A stretch of DNA of 42,875 nucleotides, taken from positions 1-42,875 of the forward strand of contig JAPLQY010000085.1 in the NCBI GenBank assembly GCA_026399475.1, written 5' to 3'. The position numbers were made by a program, and so were the translations under genes. Each line of letters begins with the position of its first letter. Within the stretch, counting starts at the first letter, position 1. Shown piece after piece: positions 17,691 through 25,338 of this stretch. This DNA is from Rhodocyclales bacterium (GTDB lineage: Bacteria > Pseudomonadota > Gammaproteobacteria > Burkholderiales > Rhodocyclaceae). A model generated the notes under the pieces. That model did not search any database and was not told where the DNA came from. It saw only the letters and a program-made list of their open reading frames with translations.

Positions 17691-18673
17691 AATATAGACC
17701 TTGGGGCTCGCTTGACTGGGCTTTGTCCCTAAGCAGTCCGAAGCGGTGGCATTTCGTTGGTGCTATCGGAACCGAGGAACGCTCGCTATGCGGCTGGACT
17801 GAGATGCGACGGCTAGGCGCAGTCGCTGACGAGCTGTTCGCCGAGATTCAAGATGTTGATTCCGAAAAATACAGAGATCGTACCCAAGTTGCACTGCAGG
17901 CACGCCGCGCAGAATTCACTCAGAACGGCGGCAATTTGGCGAAGATTCGCAGCTTTCGGCTTATGGTGGAGTGGTTTCAGATTGCTGCCTTTGCTCGAGA
18001 AGCTGAAGTGGCAAGCCAATCCCTAGTGCTGGATATCAGTTCGTTTCCAAAAAGATTCTTTTTCCCAATCCTCAGAGCTTTGGTAACCAGCACCAATGTG
18101 CTGAACCTTCTGGTGACCTACACATCTCCCGCAAGTTATGCAGACGATGCACCTCTCTACGAGAACATTGAACCTTGGAAAACTTTGCCTGGGTTTGGTG
18201 GCGTGAGCAGCAAGCCTGAACTGTGGATCGTTAGTGTTGGTTTCCTTGTTGAAAGCCTGCGGCACTATGTCGGGGGTAATCCAGAGGAGAAGATGAAGGT
18301 TCTGATTCCATTTCCTGCACCCCTTGCAGCCCTGCGAAGAACATGGCAGTCGGTTGCAGAGCTCGAGAAGGGGCACAGCGATGGTCGGTTCGATAAATAT
18401 CGGGTCGACCCGCTTGATATGTCGGCAGCGTTCGACCGTATTGACTCCCTCGCGGGCAATCCACCGAAAAATTTGGCCTTTGCACCTTTTGGACCGAAAC
18501 CAACTTCAGCAGCTATGTGTTTGTATGCTCTCCAGCGAGAGTCCTCTGTTCATTACCCGCAGCCAACTGTCTATCATCCAGAGTATTCGACTGGCATTCG
18601 GAACAACGACCCTACAAATGCAGTGTCCGCGTATTGGGTTAAGCATGAAGGTGAACTTCTTTACAGCTTGTAA
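17687..18673 (+). CDS. Unknown protein, fourth gene of the island operon
   Basis: A 328-aa soluble protein without signal peptide or membrane segment. I do not recognise the family. Visible features: an N-terminal HFVGAIGTEERSLCGW, a hydrophobic strand followed by LDISSFPKRFFFP (D116, S118-S119, K122) like a Rossmann-type strand and loop, and the short hydrophobic segments VLNLLVTYTSP and ELWIVSVGFLVES that would continue an alternating alpha/beta fold. Translational coupling to the ATPase (ATGA at 17687) makes it part of the system. A ligand-binding or effector role is possible. The 98 bases between its stop and the right repeat hold no gene. Confidence 0.6.
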   Translation: MKYRPWGSLDWALSLSSPKRWHFVGAIGTEERSLCGWTEMRRLGAVADELFAEIQDVDSEKYRDRTQVALQARRAEFTQNGGNLAKIRSFRLMVEWFQIAAFAREAEVASQSLVLDISSFPKRFFFPILRALVTSTNVLNLLVTYTSPASYADDAPLYENIEPWKTLPGFGGVSSKPELWIVSVGFLVESLRHYVGGNPEEKMKVLIPFPAPLAALRRTWQSVAELEKGHSDGRFDKYRVDPLDMSAAFDRIDSLAGNPPKNLAFAPFGPKPTSAAMCLYALQRESSVHYPQPTVYHPEYSTGIRNNDPTNAVSAYWVKHEGELLYSL

Positions 18674-18771
18674 AGTCCGCCGAGGCATCCCTCGTCGTCG
18701 TCACTGGCATACCAATTGAAACGGCCGAGGCCGACACGCTCGTCATATTCAGTGAGTACATCATTTACAAG

Positions 18772-18872
18772 TCACTCAGTGAAAATCCCGGCTCGCCGTC
18801 ACCAGTCGCCCGAGCAGTTCGCTGTGATCGAACAAATGCCTGGCAATCAGATGTACCACGACATGCTCGCCC
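18772..18872. repeat. Right direct repeat of the island, inside the dnaE2 3' end
   Basis: Counterpart of 13079-13179. From 18776 it is coding sequence for the last residues of DnaE2 (ending ASRDFH) and its stop, so the gene stays intact after insertion. Identity is perfect for the first 82 bp and drops at the side next to the dnaE2 body. Confidence 0.9.
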
Positions 18873-21800
18873 TCGCCTTGGCGCTGCAACTGGCCGGCCA
18901 CGCCGAGTAGCCGGCTGCCGAGCAGGAGTCGACGCTGGCGCGACGCCACATCCTTGAACACCACCACGTTGGCGCAGCCGGTTTCGTCTTCCAGCGTGAC
19001 GAAAATGACGCCGCCGGCGGTGCCGGGACGCTGGCGGCAGGTGACGAGGCCGGCGCAGCGCACCAGCGCGTTGTTGCCGGTCTCGCGCAATTCCATGGCC
19101 GGCAGGTAGCGCTTGGCCGCCAGCGCGGCGCGCAGCAAGGCCAGCGGATGGCGGCCGAGGCTAAGGCCAAGGCTACGGTAGTCAGCGGCAATTTCTTCAC
19201 CCTCGCGCGGCGCGGCGAAGGCGACGGTCTCCTCGCGCAGCGCGACGCCGGCGAACAGGTCACGCTGCAGCGGTACCGCTGCCGCTGCCCACGCCGCCTG
19301 GCGGCGATGTCCGGCCAGGTGTGCCAGCGCGCCGGCGGCGGCGAGCGCGTCGAGATCGGCGCGGGCAAGCTGCGCGCGCCTGGCCAGGTCGGCCAGATCG
19401 GCAAAAGGCGCCGCCTCGCGTGCCGCAACAATGCGCATCCCCGCCGCTGCGGTGAAATTGCGCACCTGGTGCAGGCCGAGACGCACGCTGGAAAGTTCAT
19501 CGCCTTCCAGCGTGCTGTCCCACTCACTGCGCGTGACATCCACCGCCCGCACTTCCACGCCATGACGACGCGCGTCCTGCACCAGTTGCGAGGCGGAATA
19601 GAAACCCATGGGCTGGGAGTTCAGCAATCCGAGCAGGAAGGCCGCCGGCTCGTGGCGCTTGAGCCAGGCCGAGACATAGGCGAGCAGCGCGAAACTTGCC
19701 GCATGCGATTCGGGAAAGCCGTAGTCGCCGAAGCCCTTGATCTGGGCATACAGGGCCTCGGCGAATTCGCTGGCGTAGCCACGCTGCCGCATGCCACCGA
19801 TCAGCTTGTCACGGAATGGCTCCAGTCCGCCTTTCTTTTTCCAGGCGGCCATGGCGCGACGCAGCTGATCCGCCTCGCCGGGCGTGAAGCCGGCAGCGAC
19901 AATGGCGATCTTCATCGCCTGTTCCTGAAAAATCGGGATGCCCAGCGTGCGTTCGAGCACGCCGCGCACGGCTTCCGATGGATAACTGACCGGGTCCAGT
20001 TTCTGTCGCCGCCGCAAGTAGGGATGCACCATGTTGCCCCGGATCGGCCCCGGTCGCACCAGCGCCACTTCGATCACCAGGTCGTAGAAGCAGGCAGGCC
20101 GCAGGCGCGGCAGCATGGCCATTTGCGCCCGCGATTCGATCTGGAACACGCCTACCGTATCGGCACGCGACACCATGGCGTAGGTGGCGGCATCCTCGGC
20201 CGGCACGTCGGCCAGCTGGAAGGGTTTGTCATGGCGCAGCGCCACCGCGGCCAGCATGCGGCGGATCGCGCTGAGCATGCCCAGCGCCAGCACATCGACT
20301 TTCATCAGGCCCAGCGCATCGATGTCGTCCTTGTCCCACTGGATCACGGTGCGCTCCGGCATGGCGGCATTTTCTACCGGCACCAGGCGGTCGAGCCGAC
20401 CGCGCGCGATGACGAAACCGCCGACGTGCTGCGACAGGTGGCGCGGAAAACCGATCAGCATTTGCGCAATCGCCAGCCAGCGCTGCACGCCGGGGCTTGT
20501 CGGGTCGAGCCCGGCCTCGGCGAAGCGCTGCGGCAGTTCCTCACGCCTGTCCCACCAGGCCAGGTTGCCGGCCAGGCGGTCGATGGCCACCAGCGGAAAA
20601 CCCAACGCCCGTCCGGCGTCGCGCAGCGCGCTGCGTGTGCGGTAGCTGATCACGGTCGCTGCCAGCGCGGCGCGTTCGCGACCGTATTTGGCGTAGATGT
20701 ACTGGATGACTTCCTCGCGCCGCTGGTGCTCGAAATCGACATCGATGTCCGGCGGCTCGTTGCGCTCCTTCGAGACGAAGCGCTCGAACAGCATGGAAGC
20801 GCGCGCCGGGTCGACCTCGGTGATGCCGATGGCGTAGCAAACCGCCGAGTTCGCCGCCGAGCCGCGGCCCTGACAGAGGATGTCCTGCCCGCGCGCCCAG
20901 GCGACGATGTCATGCACCGTGAGGAAATAGGGCGCGTAGGCCATCTCGGCGATCAGCCGCAGTTCGTGTTCGACCTGCGCCAGCACCTTGTCCGGCACGC
21001 CGGCCGGATAGCGCCTTGCGAGGCCTTCATCGGTCAGCTGCCGCAGCCAGGAGTCCGGCGTTTCACCTGCCGGCACCACCTCTTCCGGATATTCGTAGCG
21101 CAGCTCGTCAAGCGAAAAATTACAGCGCGTGGCAATGTTCAGCGTCTCGGCCAGCAGTTCCGGAGGATACAGGCGCGCCAGGGCCAGGCGCGAACGCAGG
21201 TGGCGTTCGCCGTTGGCAAACAGCGCGTGACCAGCTGCCGCCACCGTAGTGTTGAGGTGCAGGGCGGCGAGCACATCCTGCAGGGGACGCCGCGAACGCG
21301 CGTGCATGTGTACGTCGCCCGCCGCGACCAGCGGCAGTTGCACGGCCGCCGCGAGTTTGCGCAAACGCACAAGGCGCTCGCGGTCGTCGGGCCGCAGGTG
21401 GCGCTCGAAGGCGATCCAGGCGCGCCCGGCAAAGTGCCCGGTCAGCCAGCGCGCATCGTCGACCTTGGCGTCCGCCGCCGGAACCCACAAGGCCAGGCAA
21501 TCCGGTACGCCGCCGCCATCCCAGCCGGCAAGATCGTTGCGCGTAAGATGGTAGGCGCCCTTTTCCGCACGACGGCGGCCCAGGGTCACCAGCGCGGAGA
21601 GATTGCCGTAACCCGCGCGGTTCTGCGCCAGCAGCACCAGCTTCATGCCGCAGGCGAGTTGCAACTCGGCGCCGTGGATCAGTTGCAGCGGCGTGCCGCG
21701 CGCCGCCAGATGGGCGCGCACGCTGCCGGCAAAGCTGCATTCGTCGGTAATCGCCAGCGCCGTATAGCCCAGCCGCACGGCCCGTGCCACCAGTTCCTCG

Positions 21801-21874
21801 GCGTGCGAAGCCCCGCGCAAGAAGCTGAAGTTGGAAATGCAGTGGAGTTCGGCGTAGGCCGGCAGGGGTGACAT
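18776..21874 (-). CDS. dnaE2: Error-prone DNA polymerase III alpha subunit (ImuC)
   Basis: A 1032-aa C-family polymerase of the DnaE2 branch, which copies past damage together with ImuA and ImuB during the SOS response. The N-terminal PHP domain starts AELHCISNFSFLRGASHAEE. The polymerase core shows CQGRGSAANSAVCYAIG and the catalytic acidic motif PDIDVDF (near residue 375), and a helix-hairpin-helix and OB region follow. Length is typical. It is not next to imuB here: lexA-imuA-imuB lie 10 kb away, and dnaE2 has its own LexA box at 22156-22171. The start codon is 6 bp from a cruciform element that occupies its leader and ribosome-site region. The 3' end is the target of the island. Confidence 0.95.
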   Translation of the reverse strand: MSPLPAYAELHCISNFSFLRGASHAEELVARAVRLGYTALAITDECSFAGSVRAHLAARGTPLQLIHGAELQLACGMKLVLLAQNRAGYGNLSALVTLGRRRAEKGAYHLTRNDLAGWDGGGVPDCLALWVPAADAKVDDARWLTGHFAGRAWIAFERHLRPDDRERLVRLRKLAAAVQLPLVAAGDVHMHARSRRPLQDVLAALHLNTTVAAAGHALFANGERHLRSRLALARLYPPELLAETLNIATRCNFSLDELRYEYPEEVVPAGETPDSWLRQLTDEGLARRYPAGVPDKVLAQVEHELRLIAEMAYAPYFLTVHDIVAWARGQDILCQGRGSAANSAVCYAIGITEVDPARASMLFERFVSKERNEPPDIDVDFEHQRREEVIQYIYAKYGRERAALAATVISYRTRSALRDAGRALGFPLVAIDRLAGNLAWWDRREELPQRFAEAGLDPTSPGVQRWLAIAQMLIGFPRHLSQHVGGFVIARGRLDRLVPVENAAMPERTVIQWDKDDIDALGLMKVDVLALGMLSAIRRMLAAVALRHDKPFQLADVPAEDAATYAMVSRADTVGVFQIESRAQMAMLPRLRPACFYDLVIEVALVRPGPIRGNMVHPYLRRRQKLDPVSYPSEAVRGVLERTLGIPIFQEQAMKIAIVAAGFTPGEADQLRRAMAAWKKKGGLEPFRDKLIGGMRQRGYASEFAEALYAQIKGFGDYGFPESHAASFALLAYVSAWLKRHEPAAFLLGLLNSQPMGFYSASQLVQDARRHGVEVRAVDVTRSEWDSTLEGDELSSVRLGLHQVRNFTAAAGMRIVAAREAAPFADLADLARRAQLARADLDALAAAGALAHLAGHRRQAAWAAAAVPLQRDLFAGVALREETVAFAAPREGEEIAADYRSLGLSLGRHPLALLRAALAAKRYLPAMELRETGNNALVRCAGLVTCRQRPGTAGGVIFVTLEDETGCANVVVFKDVASRQRRLLLGSRLLGVAGQLQRQGEGEHVVVHLIARHLFDHSELLGRLVTASRDFH

Positions 21875-21879
21875 GGCAC

Positions 21880-22148
21880 AGAGCCTATTTCAGTAGGAAT
21901 CATGCCCCGCGCCGCCGGGCGTTGGGATGCGATGCGAGGCGGAGGGAGTGCGGCAGGGTACAACCCTGCAAGCGACCGACAACGTGGCAGCACGCCCAAC
22001 GCCCGGCGGCCCTCCGGGTTGAGACCAGGATCGGCGTCTGCGGCGTTGCAGCGCTTGCCAATGGAACAACCATTGGCCGCGCACTGCGCCTTGCATCCAT
22101 CCAATCCTGGTCTCAACGCTGGGCATGATTCCTACTGAAATAGGCTCT
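21880..22148. mobile_element. MITE-like cruciform element with 28-bp perfect terminal inverted repeats
   Basis: Termini 21880-21907 and 22121-22148 are perfect inverted repeats. Inside are two further hairpin arms: 21911-21926 pairs with 21995-22010 (16 bp) around a small hairpin 21953-21969, and 22018-22031 pairs with 22104-22117 (14 bp) around a hairpin 22058-22076. The whole folds as a terminal stem with two arms, a three-way junction. No coding frame is evident. The dinucleotide AC lies on both sides and may be a 2-bp target duplication or chance. It separates the LexA-controlled promoter from the dnaE2 start codon. Confidence 0.88.
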
Positions 22149-22155
22149 ACGATGA

Positions 22156-22171
22156 CTGTGTTTTTATACAG
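22156..22171. promoter_or_regulatory. LexA box (SOS operator) for dnaE2
   Basis: CTGTGTTTTTATACAG matches CTGT-N8-ACAG exactly, as does the box upstream of lexA in this window (34655-34670). It overlaps the -10 element of the candidate dnaE2 promoter. It also lies 53 bp before the histidine kinase start on the other strand, so it could affect both. Confidence 0.88.
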
Positions 22172-22190
22172 TCTAGCGCAAATCCGCCAA
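22163..22190 (-). promoter_or_regulatory. Candidate dnaE2 promoter
   Basis: On the minus strand TTGGCG (22185-22190), a 16-bp spacer and TATAAA (22163-22168) form a promoter directed at dnaE2. The lexA promoter in this window has the same layout (TTGCGG, 16 bp, TATGTA) relative to its LexA box. Transcripts would begin near 22156 and carry the entire cruciform element as a leader of about 280 nt. Confidence 0.6.
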
Positions 22191-22224
22191 GCTTGCGGAC
22201 AACAGGCATACTGGTAATTGACCG

Positions 22225-23673
22225 ATGCGGGTACAGATCATGCTTGAATTTGTCCGCGCAGCCTCGATCCCACAAAACATGTTGAATGTAACAACACCTC
22301 CCAGACTATTCGCGATTGTCAGCCTGGTCATGATCATCGTGATGGTGGTCGTGACCGGACTGACTCAAGCCCTGTTTTTCCGCCAGTCCATCATCGATCG
22401 CGAGTCGGTGATCGTAAGCGACATGGCCAACGCGCTTGCGCATGAACATTTGATCTCTGCCGCCGATATGGAAAATTACTCCAATGCTTCCGCGACAGAC
22501 CATCTGGCTGAAGGCTTCGGTCCCATAAGCCAGCTCTCGGGAACCCAGCGAATCAAGGTCTTCAATCGCAACTACACCATCGCCTGGTCAGACGACTCCG
22601 GAATGCTTGGCACGAAACAGACAACGCATATTGGAGATTTGACGCGGGCGATGAATGGCGAAATCCGTGCCGTGTTCAACTCGGAGGAAACTAATATCAA
22701 CACCGGCAGTCACGGTTCACCAACGCCCGAATCGATTGAAATCTATACGCCAATTTTCGAAGCGAAGCAGGACAAGTCATCGGCTGCGGTCATTGGCGTG
22801 CTTTCCCTGTCTCGTTCCCCGCTAGCGCTGAACCAAACCATTCGGGACGGTTTGTATCTCCTCTGGACAGTCATCGGCGTCACAGGAATCATCCTGTTTT
22901 CAGCGCTCTATAAATTGTTCACCCTCGTTTACAGCCGTCAGAAATCGGCTGAATTGCGTTTCACCAAATTAACTGCGGAGCATGACCATATAGTGCAACT
23001 GGAAAAGCTTTCCGCCATGGGGGAAATTGTCAGCGAGATTGCACATCAGATCAATAATCCACTGGTAGGAGTAATCAATCTGGCCCAGATTGCCGAGCGT
23101 GATCCGGAAATCTCGGCGAAAACAAGGCGACTGCTTGCCGCGATCGAAAAATCGGGTGTCGAGTGCAGCGATTTTGTCCAGCGCCTGCTCCGCCTCAACC
23201 AGGCAGCCCGCTCCGAGCCGCAACTGGTCGAGGTGAATGATCTGGTGCGGGATACCATCGCCTTTTTCCATCAGACCATCGGGAAACATCACACCGTGAC
23301 ATTTACGGAGTCGGACGGCGATGTAATGATCAACGTCGACCCGGTCTTGATTCGCCATGCCTTGTTCAATTTCATTCACAACGCGATCCTTGCCGCGCCT
23401 GACAAGCCAGTGGTGATATCGCTTGCTGCGGATAGACACGAAGGCATATCGGGTTACCGGCTGTCGGTCACCGACAGAGGTAGTGGTTTCGATGACAAGG
23501 TGGCAAAACAGTTGTTCAAGCCTTTCTTTACCACAAGGCAGGGAGGAACCGGGCTCGGACTTTCGGTCGCACAATTTATTGCAATGAAACACGGAGGAGT
23601 AGTGCGTGCAGAAAACATGTCTGGCGGCGGAGCGCGCTTCAGTATCTGGCTTCCATCCGTGACGAAACCATGA
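22225..23673 (+). CDS. Membrane-bound sensor histidine kinase
   Basis: A 482-aa two-component sensor. Two transmembrane segments (about residues 27-52 and 209-232) enclose a periplasmic sensing domain. The dimerisation/phosphotransfer motif SEIAHQINNPLVG places the phosphorylated histidine at H274. The ATPase domain has the N box FNFIHNAILAA, DRGSGFD and GGTGLGLSV. The HQINNP H-box with a downstream NtrC-type regulator suggests an NtrB/DctB-like sensor. It overlaps the response regulator by ATGA (23670). The signal is unknown. Confidence 0.9.
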   Translation: MRVQIMLEFVRAASIPQNMLNVTTPPRLFAIVSLVMIIVMVVVTGLTQALFFRQSIIDRESVIVSDMANALAHEHLISAADMENYSNASATDHLAEGFGPISQLSGTQRIKVFNRNYTIAWSDDSGMLGTKQTTHIGDLTRAMNGEIRAVFNSEETNINTGSHGSPTPESIEIYTPIFEAKQDKSSAAVIGVLSLSRSPLALNQTIRDGLYLLWTVIGVTGIILFSALYKLFTLVYSRQKSAELRFTKLTAEHDHIVQLEKLSAMGEIVSEIAHQINNPLVGVINLAQIAERDPEISAKTRRLLAAIEKSGVECSDFVQRLLRLNQAARSEPQLVEVNDLVRDTIAFFHQTIGKHHTVTFTESDGDVMINVDPVLIRHALFNFIHNAILAAPDKPVVISLAADRHEGISGYRLSVTDRGSGFDDKVAKQLFKPFFTTRQGGTGLGLSVAQFIAMKHGGVVRAENMSGGGARFSIWLPSVTKP

Positions 23674-25049
23674 AAACAAGAATATTGCTGGTTGATGATG
23701 AAGCATCCGCGCGGCTTCTGTTCGAGGAGCTGCTCTATGACAAACCCATTGAACTGGTGACTGCAATCAATGTAGCAGAGGCTCGCCAGGCATTTCATTC
23801 GACCGATTTCAATCTTGCCATCCTCGACCAGCGCTTGCCGGATGGCAATGGGCTCGACCTCTTTGCCGAGATGCGCAAAGAGCGGCCACGGCAGATGGCG
23901 CTGCTCATTACCGGCCACGCCGATGTACGCGATGCGGTACGCGCCGTGCGTGAAGGGTTGTTCGACTATTTGACAAAGCCCTTTAGCAATCTTGAGGAAC
24001 TTGAAGCGGTAATCGACAAAGCCCTCGAGATGGACCACGCCTACCGCGAGATCACCAAACTGCGCCAGACTCTCGAAGATGAACAGCAGGGGAAAGTTGC
24101 CCCCATCGTTGTGGGTCGTTCGGCCGCCATGGCAAGACTGCTGCATCAGGTGCAGCAAGCCGGTCCCCTGGATACGACGGTGGTCATTGAAGGCGAGAGT
24201 GGTTCTGGCAAGGAGGTGATTGTCAAACAGATCCACACGATCAGCGAACGCTCGGGAGAATCGCTGGTGGAAGTCAACTGCGGCGCGCTTTCGGAATCCC
24301 TTCTGGAAGCCGCCCTGTTCGGATTTGAAAAAGGGTCCTTTACCGGCGCGAATAAAACGACAGCGGGCTATTTCGAGGACGCGGATGGCGGCACGCTGTT
24401 TCTCGACGAAATCACGGACATGAGTCCAAAGCTTCAGGTCAGCCTGTTGAGGGTTCTGCAGGAACGAACCTTTGCCCGGATTGGGAGCACAGTTCAACGC
24501 AGCACCGATTTCCGCCTGATTTGCGCATCGAACAAATCCCTGGAAACGGAGATGAAAGAGGGTCGTTTTCGCGAAGACCTTTACTACCGCATCAATGTCG
24601 TGAACATTCAGGTTCCTCCCCTGCGCAAGCGGCAAAAGGACATCATGCCTTTGGCAATATCGTTTCTCGATCATTTCAACCAAAAGTTCGGCAAGGATAT
24701 CGGGCCGTTCACTCCAGACGCCGTAGCAGCGCTGGAAAGCGCTTACTGGGCCGGCAATGTGCGCGAATTGCAAAACGTCGTGGAACGTGCCGTGGTTATC
24801 AAGGCGGGAGGACCGATCAATCCGGAGGACATCGGGATGCCCGACACCGGTGACAGGCCGATCGATGCCACTGCACAGTCCCCGACCCCCTTGCCTTATC
24901 GCAGGGCACGGGAGCGATTCGAGCTTGAGTATTTCGAAAATCTCCTCAAGATTGCAGGCGGCAACGTCTCCGAAGTCGCCCGGCTATCCGGCATAACCCG
25001 CCAAAATCTTTATCCCTACTTCAACCGCCTGGGTGTCTTGAAAAAATAG
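23670..25049 (+). CDS. Sigma54-dependent NtrC-family response regulator
   Basis: A 459-aa activator with three domains: receiver (about residues 1-120, phosphoacceptor D53 in ILDQRLPDGNG), AAA+ (about 145-380; Walker A GESGSGKE from G175; sigma54-contact loop GSFTGA at 222-227 in place of the usual GAFTGA; Walker B LFLDEI) and a C-terminal Fis-type helix-turn-helix (about 415-455, SEVARLSGITRQNLYPYFNRLG). It should activate -24/-12 promoters when phosphorylated by the upstream kinase. Two such promoters lie downstream, before sod and before the porin, making them its likely targets. Its 3' end is repeated in degraded form at 25985-26070. Confidence 0.93.
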   Translation: MKTRILLVDDEASARLLFEELLYDKPIELVTAINVAEARQAFHSTDFNLAILDQRLPDGNGLDLFAEMRKERPRQMALLITGHADVRDAVRAVREGLFDYLTKPFSNLEELEAVIDKALEMDHAYREITKLRQTLEDEQQGKVAPIVVGRSAAMARLLHQVQQAGPLDTTVVIEGESGSGKEVIVKQIHTISERSGESLVEVNCGALSESLLEAALFGFEKGSFTGANKTTAGYFEDADGGTLFLDEITDMSPKLQVSLLRVLQERTFARIGSTVQRSTDFRLICASNKSLETEMKEGRFREDLYYRINVVNIQVPPLRKRQKDIMPLAISFLDHFNQKFGKDIGPFTPDAVAALESAYWAGNVRELQNVVERAVVIKAGGPINPEDIGMPDTGDRPIDATAQSPTPLPYRRARERFELEYFENLLKIAGGNVSEVARLSGITRQNLYPYFNRLGVLKK

Positions 25050-25050
25050 C

Positions 25051-25092
25051 GACACCTATCTTGGATTTCAGACTGCTATTTTCAATAGCTGT
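25051..25092. promoter_or_regulatory. Candidate enhancer (activator-binding) block upstream of sod
   Basis: The stretch from GACACCTATCTTGGATTTC to AGCTGTC is almost identical in copy B (26079-26121), although the rest of the repeat has drifted. It contains the palindrome GCTATT-TTC-AATAGC. Its position about 55-100 bp upstream of each -24/-12 promoter suits the binding site of the NtrC-type regulator. Confidence 0.45.
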
Positions 25093-25146
25093 CCGCCGGC
25101 GTTCATTACCGTCATATTCCGCAAGGAATTGACTCAGCGACAGGGT

Positions 25147-25160
25147 GGTACAGAGTTTGC
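25147..25160 (+). promoter_or_regulatory. Sigma54 promoter (-24/-12) upstream of sod
   Basis: GG at 25147-25148 and GC at 25159-25160 separated by ten bases, in the context TGGTACAGAGTTTGCG, fits the -24/-12 consensus. It is about 180 bp before the sod start codon, leaving a long leader with no frame I can support. Confidence 0.65.
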
Positions 25161-25338
25161 GTACTGCTGCGTGGAGCCTTTGGCTTTGCGTGATGCACAG
25201 CAGATCCTCCCTGACTGACTTTGACTACCGCCAGCGCCTGCTTCATCGCCTTGCGGCAGGACAATGCCAATATCATTAAAACGACTGGCCTCTGCGACTT
25301 GCCGGGGCTCGCCGGTTCTTTCCTCATCCGGACGTACC

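Larger units (their letters stand above)
13180..18771. mobile_element. Genomic island (candidate defence island) inserted at the dnaE2 3' end
   Basis: The segment between the two copies of the dnaE2 3' end carries four overlapping genes on the plus strand, with visibly lower GC and different codon use from its GC-rich neighbours. No integrase, transposase or resolvase frame is present. The content (DNA methyltransferase, phosphoribosyltransferase-like protein, large P-loop ATPase, unknown) is typical of restriction/conflict loci. The 155 bp before the first gene contain no clear promoter or ribosome site that I can defend. Confidence 0.8.
24959..25228. repeat. Diverged direct repeat, copy A (regulator 3' end plus sigma54 promoter region)
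   Basis: This stretch aligns with 25985-26256 along its length, with roughly 70% identity by eye and small gaps. It covers the HTH-coding end of the response regulator, a very conserved block (25051-25092) and a sigma54 promoter. The copies flank the sod gene. Confidence 0.75.

Noticed and set aside
18737..18785. Imperfect inverted repeat around the right island end (TCAGTGAGT ... ACTCAGTGA) as a recombinase core site
   Set aside because: Short, with one mismatch, and not repeated at the left end; insufficient to call an attachment core.
19148..21871. 907-aa open frame opposite dnaE2
   Set aside because: High-GC antisense shadow; low-complexity His/Arg/Gly composition and no motifs.
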